Part shown: positions 25,535 through 33,752 of the stretch, in pieces
How positions within the stretch are numbered: the first letter of the stretch is position 1
Layout of the letters: each line of letters opens with the position of its first letter
From: an uncultured Dorea sp.
GTDB taxonomy: Bacteria > Bacillota > Clostridia > Lachnospirales > Lachnospiraceae
Length of the DNA: 64,000 nucleotides
Assembly: GCA_910580235.1 (NCBI GenBank)
Contig: CAJTVU010000001.1
Location: 124,001-188,000 of the forward strand
Reading direction: 5' to 3'
Program-made: the position numbers and the translations under genes
The notes under the pieces: model-generated
What the model was told of the DNA's origin: nothing
Databases searched by the model: none
What the model saw: only the letters and a program-made list of their open reading frames with translations

Positions 25535-26719
25535 TTATCGTGCATTTTTATAAATTTCTACTGCATCGTCTGCAGTTATCTTTTTTGCGGATCCTATATG
25601 GTCTCCGCTGGCGATCATGCACCGGTCTGCCATAGCGAGGATCTGATCGTCGGATGGCGTAATGCCAAGCTCGCGCATATTCGTAGGCATACCAATGCTA
25701 CGATAGAACTGTTCCACAGCGCATATACCGGCTTCTGCGATTTCCTTATCCGTCCCTTCTAACGTTATGCCCATGACATTTCTTGCAAAACGTACAAAAC
25801 GGGGAAGGCATCCCTCGCACACATATCTCGCCCAGCTTGGCCAGATCGCGGCAAGCCCGGCTCCATGCGTTACATCGAACATTCCTCCCATTTCATGCTC
25901 AAGCTTATGTGTCATAAAATCACCGCCATCATTTCCGCAGCCAGTCAGGTCATTATGTGCCAGGCTCCCTGCCCACATAATTTCAGCACGGGCATCATAA
26001 TTGTCAGGATCGTTATGCAGGATAATCGCATTTGCCATAACAGTACGAAGCAGGGCCTCGGCGATCGCGTCCGTAATCTCCATATTCCCGCCATTGGTAA
26101 AGTAACGTTCCATTGTATGCATCATAATATCAACACACCCTGATCCTGTCTGATAATCGGGAAGTGATTTCGTATATTCGGGGTTCATGATCGCAGCCTT
26201 CGGCCGTGCAAGATCATCATCGTAAGCACGCTTCTCACCAGTTTTCTCGTTCGTGATGACACACCCTTTGGACGTTTCGCTGCCGGCGGCGGCAATTGTC
26301 AGTATGCTCGCTACAGGAAGACATTTCTTCGCAATCCTTACATGCTGGAACAGCTCCCATACGTCATGCTCTGGCTCTGCCAGTCCATAAGCTATAGCTT
26401 TTGCCGTATCAATAACGCTCCCTCCTCCGACAGCCAACAAAAAATCAACATCCTGCTCTTTCCCAATTTGGATGCCCTCATATACTTTGTCCAGCCTTGG
26501 GTTAGGGACAATGCCTTCAAGCTCTGTGACAGATATGCCCTCCTCTCCCAGAGAATGCCTGACCTTATCCAAAAGCCCTGAACGACGTGCGCTGCCCCCT
26601 CCATAAATAAGCAGTACATGAGACGCCCCCAGCCTTTTTAGCATTTTTCCTGTCCCCTGCTCTGCACCTTTGCCAAAGATTACTTCCGTTGGAGAATAAT
26701 ACTTAAAATTGTTTGCCAT
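25535..26719 (-). CDS. Iron-containing alcohol dehydrogenase (butanol dehydrogenase type)
   Basis: A 394-residue group III alcohol dehydrogenase, NAD(P)H-dependent, reducing aldehydes in fermentation. The nucleotide loop is LAVGGGSVIDTAKAIA. Iron ligands lie in GCVDIMMHTMERYF (aspartate, histidine), MTHKLEHEMGG and FDVTHGAGLAAIWPSWARY. Closest to YqhD/BdhA-type enzymes. The divergent AraC-family gene at 26930 is its probable regulator. Its codon use and AT-rich upstream region are ordinary for the window. Confidence 0.93.
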   Translation of the reverse strand: MANNFKYYSPTEVIFGKGAEQGTGKMLKRLGASHVLLIYGGGSARRSGLLDKVRHSLGEEGISVTELEGIVPNPRLDKVYEGIQIGKEQDVDFLLAVGGGSVIDTAKAIAYGLAEPEHDVWELFQHVRIAKKCLPVASILTIAAAGSETSKGCVITNEKTGEKRAYDDDLARPKAAIMNPEYTKSLPDYQTGSGCVDIMMHTMERYFTNGGNMEITDAIAEALLRTVMANAIILHNDPDNYDARAEIMWAGSLAHNDLTGCGNDGGDFMTHKLEHEMGGMFDVTHGAGLAAIWPSWARYVCEGCLPRFVRFARNVMGITLEGTDKEIAEAGICAVEQFYRSIGMPTNMRELGITPSDDQILAMADRCMIASGDHIGSAKKITADDAVEIYKNAR

Positions 26720-26833
26720 AATGACCTTCCTCTCTCTTCATATAATGTTTATTTACTATAGAAATATTATAATTTATATATCTGTATAATACTATGATTT
26801 TCAAGACTATATATAGTAATATAACGCCATTTA

Positions 26834-26842
26834 TGATATAAT
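26834..26842 (+). promoter_or_regulatory. Extended -10 promoter of the AraC-family gene
   Basis: TGATATAAT, with TATAAT at 26837-26842, about 90 bases upstream of the start. The leader contains a short hairpin (CCTTC/GAAGG) at about 26870-26889 that resembles a degenerate copy of the dispersed motif. A 12-bp palindrome ACTATATATAGT just upstream of this promoter is a candidate operator shared with the divergent dehydrogenase. Confidence 0.6.
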
Positions 26843-26929
26843 AATACTATTCTTACCGAGCGAAAAGAACCTTCAGCGCACACCGAAGGCAATACTCTGT
26901 ATATTAGGAATGACAGGAGGGATGGCGTT

Positions 26930-27826
26930 ATGGGATCATTTATTATTGATGAAAACCAAGTGGAGCAGATCGAGGGCATGACTACAGAATACCCCTATTG
27001 CCTGCATAAGCGAGATTTAACAGATTTTATCATTCCGTGGCACTGGCATGAAGAATTAGAGCTTGGATATATCCAGGAAGGAGCCAGCAAGATCACTACA
27101 ATAGGCGCAGAATATACAGTCCGTCAAGGAGATGGCTTTTTTATCAACAGTAATGTGATGGATATGAAAAAAAATGCAGCTTTAGGGGAGCGAACAGTGG
27201 AGATCAATCACATATTCCACCCTGTTTTTTTGAGCGGACATTTCAAAAGCCGTTTTGAGAAAAAATATGTAGCTCCTGTCATAAATAACCATCAGATAGA
27301 AGTCTATATCATCCGAAAAGGGAGGCCGCTATCAGATAAGATCCTTGCAAACCTCCGCCGCCTGAAGGAATTACAGTCATATGAAGACATGGAGCTTCAG
27401 ACCAGGAACATCCTGTCTGAAACATGGCTTTTACTTTTAGAAGATATCCGGGCAAACCGTAAGACAGATAAAACGTTACAATCCCACCAGCCGGACAGGA
27501 TCCGGAGCATGCTCTCTTTTATCCATAATCACTATAAAGATAAGATTACAGTAGCTCAGATCGCAGACGCCATAGGGATAAGCGAGAGGGAAGCCATGCG
27601 TAGCTTCCGCAGGAGCCTTAATCAAAGCCCCATAGAATATCTGATCTCCTACAGGCTGAATGAAGCAAAAAAGCTATTGTTGGACAGCCGGCTGCCTATA
27701 ACCGAAATCTGCTATCAATGCGGATTCTCTGACAGCTCCTATTTTGGGAAATCATTTCGCAAAGCATACGGTCTATCTCCAAGAGAATATCGGTCCCGTG
27801 AGAAAGGAGATGCCGTCCTTTCATAA
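26930..27826 (+). CDS. AraC-family transcriptional regulator with N-terminal cupin domain
   Basis: A 298-residue regulator. Residues ~25-140 form a cupin-type sensor (IIPWHWHEELELGYIQEGASKITTIG). The C-terminal ~100 residues have two helix-turn-helix units (ITVAQIADAIGISEREAMRSF and LPITEICYQCGFSDSSYFGK) with the AraC signature ending FRKAYGLSPREYR. AGGAGGGA precedes the ATG. It is transcribed away from the Fe-alcohol dehydrogenase, which it probably controls; the effector is unknown. Confidence 0.92.
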   Translation: MGSFIIDENQVEQIEGMTTEYPYCLHKRDLTDFIIPWHWHEELELGYIQEGASKITTIGAEYTVRQGDGFFINSNVMDMKKNAALGERTVEINHIFHPVFLSGHFKSRFEKKYVAPVINNHQIEVYIIRKGRPLSDKILANLRRLKELQSYEDMELQTRNILSETWLLLLEDIRANRKTDKTLQSHQPDRIRSMLSFIHNHYKDKITVAQIADAIGISEREAMRSFRRSLNQSPIEYLISYRLNEAKKLLLDSRLPITEICYQCGFSDSSYFGKSFRKAYGLSPREYRSREKGDAVLS

Positions 27827-27836
27827 ATAATACCCT

Positions 27837-27850
27837 TACCCTCAGTGTAC
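27837..27850 (-). repeat. Copy of the dispersed motif GTANACTGAGGGTA
   Basis: Minus strand GTACACTGAGGGTA, ten bases after the AraC-family stop and pointing back into that gene. It is followed on the minus strand by AGGGTATTAT, as in the copy at 18067. Confidence 0.5.
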
Positions 27851-27872
27851 AAGGGGAAGCACTGAAGATAAG

Positions 27873-27917
27873 AAAAAAGCACCCGACAGAGATCTTATGC
27901 TCTGCCAGATGCTTTTT
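27873..27917. terminator. Bidirectional terminator between the AraC-family gene and ssp
   Basis: AAAAAGCA and CAGAG on the left pair with CTCTG and TGCTTTTT on the right, around the loop ATCTTATG. A-runs and T-runs flank both sides, so it can end both convergent transcripts. Confidence 0.85.
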
Positions 27918-27947
27918 CTAACTCATTCTACGCGTAAAGCACAGAAC

Positions 27948-28154
27948 TTATTTACCAGCCATCTGCTTTTCCTGCTGCTCGATCATTTTCTTAACCATAT
28001 AACCGCCAACAGAACCATTCTGTCTGGAAGTCAGGTCTCCGTTGTAACCGTCAGATAACGGTACTCCAAGTTCGCTTGCAACCTCATATTTGAATTTGTC
28101 AAGTGCACCCTTTGCTTCAGGTACGGCTGCTCTGTTAGATGAACGATTTGCCAT
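27948..28154 (-). CDS. ssp: Alpha/beta-type small acid-soluble spore protein
   Basis: A 68-residue DNA-binding spore protein that coats and protects forespore DNA. KFKYEVASELGVPL contains the germination protease (GPR) cleavage region, and GDLTSRQNGSVGGYMVKKMI is the conserved C-terminal half. Its presence shows the organism makes endospores. An AGGAGG site precedes the ATG. A dyad TGTAAC/GTTACA (28181-28201) lies in the upstream region. I cannot identify a clean sigma-G promoter by eye. Confidence 0.96.
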   Translation of the reverse strand: MANRSSNRAAVPEAKGALDKFKYEVASELGVPLSDGYNGDLTSRQNGSVGGYMVKKMIEQQEKQMAGK

Positions 28155-28220
28155 TTTTATTGTCCTCCTTTTTGTATCTTTGTAACTTTATCGTTGTTAC
28201 ACTGATAGTATATGGAGGAA

Positions 28221-30251
28221 TTAAATTATTACACTGGAAGTTCCTTCATAATCTGACATTTCCTGAAACCATTCATTTTTATTTTTTAAAAGCCAGTCCG
28301 CGGCCTCGCTGGCCGCTTTAAGCACGCCCGCATCCTGATATACGTCGCCCAGCTTAAAGTCCATAAGCCCGCTCTGCCTAATCCCGAACAGATCGCCCGG
28401 GCCTCGAAGGCGCAGATCCTCGCTGGCGATCTTGAACCCGTCGTTCGTCTCCTTCAGTATGTCCAGCCGCTCCTTCGTCTCTTTGGACTTTGATCCGCTC
28501 ATAAAAATGCAATAAGACTGATGCTGCCCCCGCCCTACGCGGCCTCTGAGCTGATGGAGCTGGGCGAGGCCGAACCGCTCCGAATTCTCGATCATCATAA
28601 CCGTCGCGTTAGGCACGTCGATGCCCACCTCGATCACAGTCGTAGACACAAGTATTTGGATCTCATTTTTTCCAAATCTCTCCATAATCTCGTCTTTCAT
28701 GGCCGGCTTCATCTTGCCGTGGAGGCAGCCCACCTGAACGTCCCCTTTCATCTCCTCCTGGAGCGTCCGGGCATAATCCGTTACATTCTCTGCTTCCAGG
28801 CTCTCGCTCTCTTCTACCATAGGACAGATAATATAGCATTGCCGTCCCTCTTCTACCTGCTTTTTCATAAAAGCGTATGCCGTCTGCCTGTAGCCGGTAT
28901 CTACTACGCAGTTTTTAATAGGAAGGCGGCTGGCCGGAAGCTCGTCGATGACAGAGATATCCAGGTCGCCGTACAGGATGATCGCCAGCGTCCGCGGTAT
29001 AGGCGTCGCGCTCATAACAAGCACATGAGGCACGCCTCCCTTCTGTGCGAGCTTCTCCCGCTGCTTCACGCCAAAGCGATGCTGCTCATCCGTCACTACC
29101 AGAGCCAGATTATCATAGGACACCGCGTCCTGTATAAGCGCATGGGTCCCGACGATGATCTTCACAAGGCCACATTCAATACGATCGTAGACGCGACGTT
29201 TCTCCTTCGCCGTCATAGAGCCCGTAAGAAGGGCGGCCTTAACAGGGATCTCATATTGCTCAAGCAATTTTGTGACAGATTCATAATGCTGCCTCGCCAG
29301 TACTTCGGTAGGCGCCATCATCGCTCCCTGGCATCCGTTAAGCGCTGTGTTCAGAAGCGCCAGCACCGCCACGATCGTCTTCCCCGAGCCTACGTCTCCC
29401 TGCACGAGCCTTGACATCACCGTAGTCCCTTCCATATTGTCAGCGATCTCATCCCACACTCTTTTCTGGGCTACCGTCAGGGCGAATGGGAGCTTCTTTA
29501 TGAGCCTTTCTGTCCCTTCATGCCTTGGGAGGACATATTCATTGGCCAGCCGCTCGTTGCTTTCCTTCAGCTTCCGAAGAGACAGGATGAACGAAAGGAA
29601 TTCTTCAAAGACAAGCCTCTCTCTTGCATGGAAGAACACTTCTTTATCTTCGGGGAAATGGATCCCCCGCACTGCATAATTATACTCGGCAAGCCCGTAT
29701 TTGATCCGAAGCTCCTTAGGAAGACGGTCTTTTGTCAGATCAAGCCCCTCAATGACCTGCCTGACGGCCTTCGATATAAGATTATTGGAGATACCGGCAG
29801 TCAGGCCGTAGACTGGCTGCAGCGTATGTAGCCTCTCCTCATATCTCTCACTTGGATAAAAGATTTCGGGATGCTCCATAACAACGCCCGCCTTGCGGGC
29901 GGCGATCCTGCCTCTGACCGTAATAAGGCCGCCCTTTGCCAGCGTGCTGCGAAGAAAAGGCATATTGAACCATACAACAGGGAGAGTTCCCGTAATATCC
30001 TTCACGTGGGCCGTCGTCACCTGCATCTTCCGGCCTCCCGACACCTGCACGCGCCCGAACAGCGCCCCCGTGACCGTCATGACCTTCCCCTCTTCCACCT
30101 CGCTTACAGGGACCGCCTCCTCATACACATCGTAGCCTCTCGGGTAATAACGAAGAAGATCTCCGGCGGTATATATCCCCAGTTTTTCAAACAGCTTTTC
30201 TGTCTTTTCCCCAATCCCTTTTAATTCACGGACCCTTGTCTCTTCGATCAT
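28221..30251 (-). CDS. recG: ATP-dependent DNA helicase RecG
   Basis: Branch-migration helicase that remodels stalled forks and Holliday junctions. The 676-residue product has the N-terminal wedge/OB region (VMTVTGALFGRVQVSGGRKMQV). The superfamily 2 motifs follow: RLVQGDVGSGKTIVAVLAL (Walker A), VVTDEQHRFGVKQR (DExH variant), MSATPIPRTLA, and STTVIEVGIDVPNATVM with LHQLRGRVGRG. AGAGGATTTGC precedes the ATG. Third gene of the asp23 - fakA-like - recG operon. Confidence 0.97.
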   Translation of the reverse strand: MIEETRVRELKGIGEKTEKLFEKLGIYTAGDLLRYYPRGYDVYEEAVPVSEVEEGKVMTVTGALFGRVQVSGGRKMQVTTAHVKDITGTLPVVWFNMPFLRSTLAKGGLITVRGRIAARKAGVVMEHPEIFYPSERYEERLHTLQPVYGLTAGISNNLISKAVRQVIEGLDLTKDRLPKELRIKYGLAEYNYAVRGIHFPEDKEVFFHARERLVFEEFLSFILSLRKLKESNERLANEYVLPRHEGTERLIKKLPFALTVAQKRVWDEIADNMEGTTVMSRLVQGDVGSGKTIVAVLALLNTALNGCQGAMMAPTEVLARQHYESVTKLLEQYEIPVKAALLTGSMTAKEKRRVYDRIECGLVKIIVGTHALIQDAVSYDNLALVVTDEQHRFGVKQREKLAQKGGVPHVLVMSATPIPRTLAIILYGDLDISVIDELPASRLPIKNCVVDTGYRQTAYAFMKKQVEEGRQCYIICPMVEESESLEAENVTDYARTLQEEMKGDVQVGCLHGKMKPAMKDEIMERFGKNEIQILVSTTVIEVGIDVPNATVMMIENSERFGLAQLHQLRGRVGRGQHQSYCIFMSGSKSKETKERLDILKETNDGFKIASEDLRLRGPGDLFGIRQSGLMDFKLGDVYQDAGVLKAASEAADWLLKNKNEWFQEMSDYEGTSSVII

Positions 30252-30264
30252 GCAAATCCTCTTT

Positions 30265-31941
30265 TTATTCTACCGCCAGCACATAGTAATAGATCGGCTG
30301 TCCGCCGCAATGTACGTCAATGTCCACATCCGGGTAGAGCGCCCCGATCTCCGCCGCAAAGGCTTCTGCACAAGACGCCTCCACTTCCTCTCCGTAGTAC
30401 AGGCTGATCAGCTCTGAGTCCTCGTCCACAAGAGCCGCAAGCATCTCTTTCGCCGTCTCTTCAATGTCTTTGCCGACGGCCAGGATCCCGGCATCGCCAA
30501 TGCCCATAATATCTCCCTCGTGGATCTCCCTGTCGTCGATGCGGGTATCGCGCACGGCATACGTAACCTGACCGGATCTGACATTCTTGATCTCTTCTAG
30601 CATAGCCTCCTCATTCGCCTTCGCGTCGGCGTCCGGCATGAAATTAATGATCGCCGTTATCCCCTGCGGTACCGTCTTCGTCGGAATAACGATGATCTCC
30701 TTATCTTCCACAAGATCCTTCGCCTGGTTTGCCGCAAGGATAATATTCTTATTATTTGGAAGGATGAAGATGCTCTCGGCATTTACATGCTCAATGGCAT
30801 TGAGCATATCCTCCGTGCTCGGGTTCATAGTCTGTCCGCCCTCGATAATATAGTCTGCCCCAAGCTCACGGAAAATATCATTCATGCCCGCTCCGATGGA
30901 CACCACGATAAATCCCATAGGCTTCGCAGGCTCGCAAGGCTTCTCTGTCTCCTGCCTTGCCTGCTCCTCCGCCACTTTCTGCGCGTCCCGGATCAGCTTC
31001 TCCTGATGCTCCTCGCGCATGTTATCGATCTTTATACGGGAAAGCTGCCCGTAACTGAGGGCTTTCTGGATCGCAAGCCCCGGATCGTTCGTGTGGACAT
31101 GGATCTTCACCACATCCTCATCGGCCACGCACACGATCGAATCGCCGATAGAAGAGAGGTACGTCTTAATCTCCCTCTCCTCTTCACTTTTCAGCTCTTG
31201 CTCTGTCAATATGATGAATTCCGTACAATACCCGAACTTAATATCCGCCGCTTCCTGAGCGTCTGCCTTCACCGGGGCCGCGCCTGCACCTGCGCCAGCC
31301 GCCACGACGCTGTAATCGATCTCTTTTCCAAGAAACGCGTCATAAGCGCCTCTTACGATCTCCAGCAGGCCCTGTCCGCCAGAGTCCACCACTCCCGCCT
31401 CCTTCAGGACCGGAAGCATATCCGGAGTCTTTGCGAGGACTTCCTGTGCGTGATCGATGACTGCCGGGATGAATTCTTCCAGATCTTCTGTCTCAAGAGC
31501 CATCTCGGCCGCTTTTTCTGCAATCCCGCTTGCAACTGTGAGGATCGTCCCTTCTTTCGGCTTCATAACTGCTTTGTACGCGGTATCGCGCGCTTTCTGG
31601 CACGCCGCTGCAAGGATAGCCACATCGATCTCCTTCTCCTCCCGGATCGCTCTTGTAAACCCGCGAAGAAGCTGGGAGAGGATTACGCCTGAATTCCCCC
31701 TCGCCCCTCTCAGGGAGCCGGAAGAGATCGCCTTCGCAAGCCCCTTCATATCCGCTTTCCCAAGGGCGGTCACTTCTCTCACCGCAGACAGGATCGTAAG
31801 AGACATGTTCGTTCCCGTATCGCCGTCCGGCACTGGGAAGACGTTCAGCTCATTGATGATCTCTTTCTTCGCTTCAATATTCTGTGCGCCTGCAAGGAAC
31901 ATCTTTGCAAGCGTCTCTGCATTTATTGTCTTTGTAGCCAC
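30265..31941 (-). CDS. DAK2/DegV-domain protein, FakA-like fatty acid kinase (YloV family)
   Basis: A 558-residue kinase. The N-terminal DAK2 (Dha kinase phosphatase-like) ATP domain shows NVFPVPDGDTGTNMSLT and GARGNSGVILSQLLRGF. The C-terminal half is the FakA/YloV accessory region (IFILPNNKNIILAANQA). FakA works with FakB fatty-acid-binding partners to phosphorylate exogenous fatty acids; no FakB gene lies in the window. The start is GTG at 31939-31941 with AAGGAGGA upstream. Order asp23-fakA-recG is conserved in Firmicutes. Confidence 0.9.
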   Translation of the reverse strand: MATKTINAETLAKMFLAGAQNIEAKKEIINELNVFPVPDGDTGTNMSLTILSAVREVTALGKADMKGLAKAISSGSLRGARGNSGVILSQLLRGFTRAIREEKEIDVAILAAACQKARDTAYKAVMKPKEGTILTVASGIAEKAAEMALETEDLEEFIPAVIDHAQEVLAKTPDMLPVLKEAGVVDSGGQGLLEIVRGAYDAFLGKEIDYSVVAAGAGAGAAPVKADAQEAADIKFGYCTEFIILTEQELKSEEEREIKTYLSSIGDSIVCVADEDVVKIHVHTNDPGLAIQKALSYGQLSRIKIDNMREEHQEKLIRDAQKVAEEQARQETEKPCEPAKPMGFIVVSIGAGMNDIFRELGADYIIEGGQTMNPSTEDMLNAIEHVNAESIFILPNNKNIILAANQAKDLVEDKEIIVIPTKTVPQGITAIINFMPDADAKANEEAMLEEIKNVRSGQVTYAVRDTRIDDREIHEGDIMGIGDAGILAVGKDIEETAKEMLAALVDEDSELISLYYGEEVEASCAEAFAAEIGALYPDVDIDVHCGGQPIYYYVLAVE

Positions 31942-31959
31942 TTCTATGCGTCCTCCTTA

Positions 31960-32319
31960 CTAATCAATAACTCTTACGCCTTCAATGTAGATATTGATCT
32001 TATCCACGGGCATGCCGGAGAACTCTTCCACACGGTATTTCACATTGCTTATAAGATTCTCTGTCACTGCCGAGATGCTCACGCCGTAAGAGACAATAAT
32101 ATGGAAATCCAAAGCCACATGGTTCTCCTCAGAGATATCCACCTGGATGCCTCTTGTAAGGCTCCCTCTTTTCAGGAGATGGACGAGCCCATCCTTTACG
32201 TTCACCGCCGCCATGCCTACAATGCCGAAGCATTCCACAGCCACCGACCCGGCATATTTCGCTATGACCTCAGGGTCGATCGTGATAATGCCCCGATCCG
32301 TACTCATACATCCTTTCAT
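31960..32319 (-). CDS. Asp23/Gls24-family envelope stress protein (YloU-like)
   Basis: A 119-residue soluble protein with the Asp23 fold: ITIDPEVIAKYAGSVAVECFGIVGM and the C-terminal INIYIEGVRVID. In Firmicutes this gene nearly always precedes the fakA-like gene, suggesting a link to membrane lipid or envelope stress. GGAGGTTTCATT fits the first ATG; a second ATG four codons in also has an AAAGGA site. Confidence 0.9.
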   Translation of the reverse strand: MKGCMSTDRGIITIDPEVIAKYAGSVAVECFGIVGMAAVNVKDGLVHLLKRGSLTRGIQVDISEENHVALDFHIIVSYGVSISAVTENLISNVKYRVEEFSGMPVDKINIYIEGVRVID

Positions 32320-32383
32320 AATGAAACCTCCACTTCTTCTATAACTTACTTAATTTGCCAAAAGCTCACAATTTAACAATCAT

Positions 32384-32412
32384 ATTATACTCTGTTTCTC
32401 TTCATATTACAA
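32384..32412 (-). promoter_or_regulatory. Promoter of the asp23 - fakA-like - recG operon
   Basis: Minus strand TTGTAA (32407-32412), 17-base spacer, TATAAT (32384-32389). The start codon of asp23 is about 65 bases downstream. Confidence 0.75.
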
Positions 32413-32450
32413 ATACAAAATCTCCACGCGGCTCCTCTTAATAGTTTTAT

Positions 32451-32812
32451 CGTATAGGATCCAGACGCTAAAAGAGGCTCTTCAAAAATGTGGCTGGGAA
32501 ATTGCACAAATCGTATTTTGATCTGTGACTGCGGAAAAGCCTAGAACTTCTTAATGTTACGCACAGTCCCAGCAATTCGACAGCATGGATGCTGGCGAAA
32601 GCCCGACCTGCGCCATGGACGGCGCATAGAGGGCGGTTGCGTCCAGTTAGCAAAGGGCATGTATCGTGACATGTCGTTCAGGCAAACGATATGCTTAGCA
32701 GGAACTTTTTAGAAGTTCTTAGCTTTGGAGCATGGAGCAAAGAAAAATACGATTTGTGCAATTTCCCTGAGATTATTTATAAAAGCCTCTTTTAGCGTCT
32801 GGCTCTTATACG
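32451..32812. repeat. Structured ~360-bp intergenic element, copy 1
   Basis: Long imperfect palindrome with nested stems. The outer stem is CCAGACGCTAAAAGAGGCT (32461-32479) with its complement (32784-32802). The second stem is a perfect 22-bp pair (32498-32519 with 32744-32765). The third is AGAACTTCT/AGAAGTTCT (32543-32551 with 32711-32719). Inside lies a core with hairpins near 32580-32595 and 32609-32626 that is nearly identical to copy 2 at 58943-59299. The middle (~32645-32700) is not conserved. It encodes no credible protein. It could be a MITE-like repeat or a structured RNA. It fills the gap between the asp23 promoter and rpmB. Confidence 0.85.
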
Positions 32813-32847
32813 AAAAAACCCAGATTCCGAAGCCGAAATCTGAGTTT
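32813..32847 (-). terminator. rpmB terminator
   Basis: Minus strand AAACTCAGATT pairs with AATCTGGGTTT around a TCGGCTTCGG loop and is followed by a run of T. It sits 13 bases after the rpmB stop and abuts the structured element. Confidence 0.85.
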
Positions 32848-32859
32848 ATTTACTGACAT

Positions 32860-33048
32860 TTACGCACGCTCAACTTTACCTGATCTCAAACAAGCTGTAC
32901 ATACGTACATCTTCTTTGTCCCGCCCTTCTCTGTCTTAACACGGACAGACTTCACATTTGATTTCCACATCTTTGGTGTCTTTCTATGAGAGTGGCTTAC
33001 ATGATTTCCAAAGTGAGCACCCTTTTCGCAAATAGCACATTTAGCCAT
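32860..33048 (-). CDS. rpmB: 50S ribosomal protein L28
   Basis: A 62-residue basic ribosomal protein with MAKCAICEKGAHFGNHVSHSH and TPKMWKSNVKSVRV. Two CxxC pairs (CAIC and CTAC) suggest the zinc-binding C+ form. TTAGGAGGTGCAGTC precedes the ATG. Monocistronic, with its own promoter and terminator. Confidence 0.97.
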   Translation of the reverse strand: MAKCAICEKGAHFGNHVSHSHRKTPKMWKSNVKSVRVKTEKGGTKKMYVCTACLRSGKVERA

Positions 33049-33105
33049 GACTGCACCTCCTAACGCTCCTATCTAGTCTGGTCCTCCCAAACTCACAACA
33101 ATGAT

Positions 33106-33134
33106 ATTCTAACAGAAGATTCAGAGAAATGCAA
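33106..33134 (-). promoter_or_regulatory. Promoter of rpmB
   Basis: Minus strand TTGCAT (33129-33134), 17-base spacer, TGTTAGAAT with TAGAAT at 33106-33111 and a TGn extension. The leader is about 50 bases. Confidence 0.75.
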
Positions 33135-33148
33135 GCACTATTTCCTAT

Positions 33149-33286
33149 TTAACAGCAAAATAAATTATACCCCGCCAGTATGCATAGGATGATACACAAT
33201 ACTTCTACAAATGTATTCGGCAGGATCAGGGCAAGAATTATGCCCACCGCCACCCAGAACAGGGCAAACCCTATAATACGCTTCAG
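33149..33286 (-). CDS. Small membrane protein with apparent CTG start
   Basis: A 45-residue frame read from a CTG at 33284-33286: LKRIIGFALFWVAVGIILAL, then a proline turn (ILPNTF) and a second hydrophobic stretch (VEVLCIILCILAGYNLF) ending in CC. The hydrophobic pattern, the basic N-terminus and a GAGGTGG ribosome site seven bases upstream argue that it is expressed. No ATG, GTG or TTG is available in frame before an upstream stop. The other frame starting at GTG gives an incoherent peptide. It lies between gerW and rpmB. Either a rare CTG start or a degraded gene. Confidence 0.5.
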   Translation of the reverse strand: MKRIIGFALFWVAVGIILALILPNTFVEVLCIILCILAGYNLFCC

Positions 33287-33347
33287 AGCGCGCCACCTCT
33301 TTACTGCCCTTTTATGTTATCCTATGCGCTCCTATATAAAAATAGTA

Positions 33348-33734
33348 CTATTCTTCCTCATTCAGCATATCCATCACTTCCTCTTCCGTCATCTTCCCGG
33401 TCTTTCCGGCAGAGAACTTATCTACCACGTCCGGTACCATGTCGAGGATCTTCGTGATCGTATCCTGATTCTTAATGTTCACAAGCTTCGTCTGCCCATT
33501 CTGGATGACCAGCACCGCGCAGGGAGTCATCTTGCCTCCTATGCCTCCTGCTCCTTTATCCTTCTTCTCTCCGCCCCAGGCGCCCGCGCCCACTGCAAAA
33601 GATACGTCGACAAGAGGAAGGATGATCGTCTCTCCGATATGGATCGCGTCTCCTACCACTGTCTTCGACGTGATCACACCGTCCATGCCGCTGAACAGCG
33701 CCTCCACCGTCCCTTTAAAGTTACTGTCTGCCAT
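33348..33734 (-). CDS. gerW: Sporulation protein GerW (YtfJ)
   Basis: A 128-residue YtfJ-family protein needed for spore germination in Bacillus. Family features are SGMDGVITSKTVVGDAIHIGETIILPLVDVS, the glycine-rich GAGAWGG/KKDKGAGGIGGKM loop and TPCAVLVIQNGQTKLVNI. It lies directly downstream of the DUF2953 gene, the same pairing as ytfI-ytfJ in Bacillus. Probably transcribed in the forespore. Confidence 0.92.
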   Translation of the reverse strand: MADSNFKGTVEALFSGMDGVITSKTVVGDAIHIGETIILPLVDVSFAVGAGAWGGEKKDKGAGGIGGKMTPCAVLVIQNGQTKLVNIKNQDTITKILDMVPDVVDKFSAGKTGKMTEEEVMDMLNEEE

Positions 33735-33752
33735 ATGCCTGCTCCTCCTAAA

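Noticed and set aside
30787..31692. 301-codon plus-strand open frame
   Set aside because: Antisense to the fakA-like gene; no start signal.
32468..32653. 61-codon minus-strand open frame inside the structured element
   Set aside because: Not preserved in the second copy, while the stems are; the element is selected for structure, not for this frame.
32451..32812. IscB/TnpB-type guide RNA or group II intron fragment
   Set aside because: No nuclease, transposase or reverse transcriptase frame is adjacent, and I could not match the core to a specific known RNA by eye; left unassigned.
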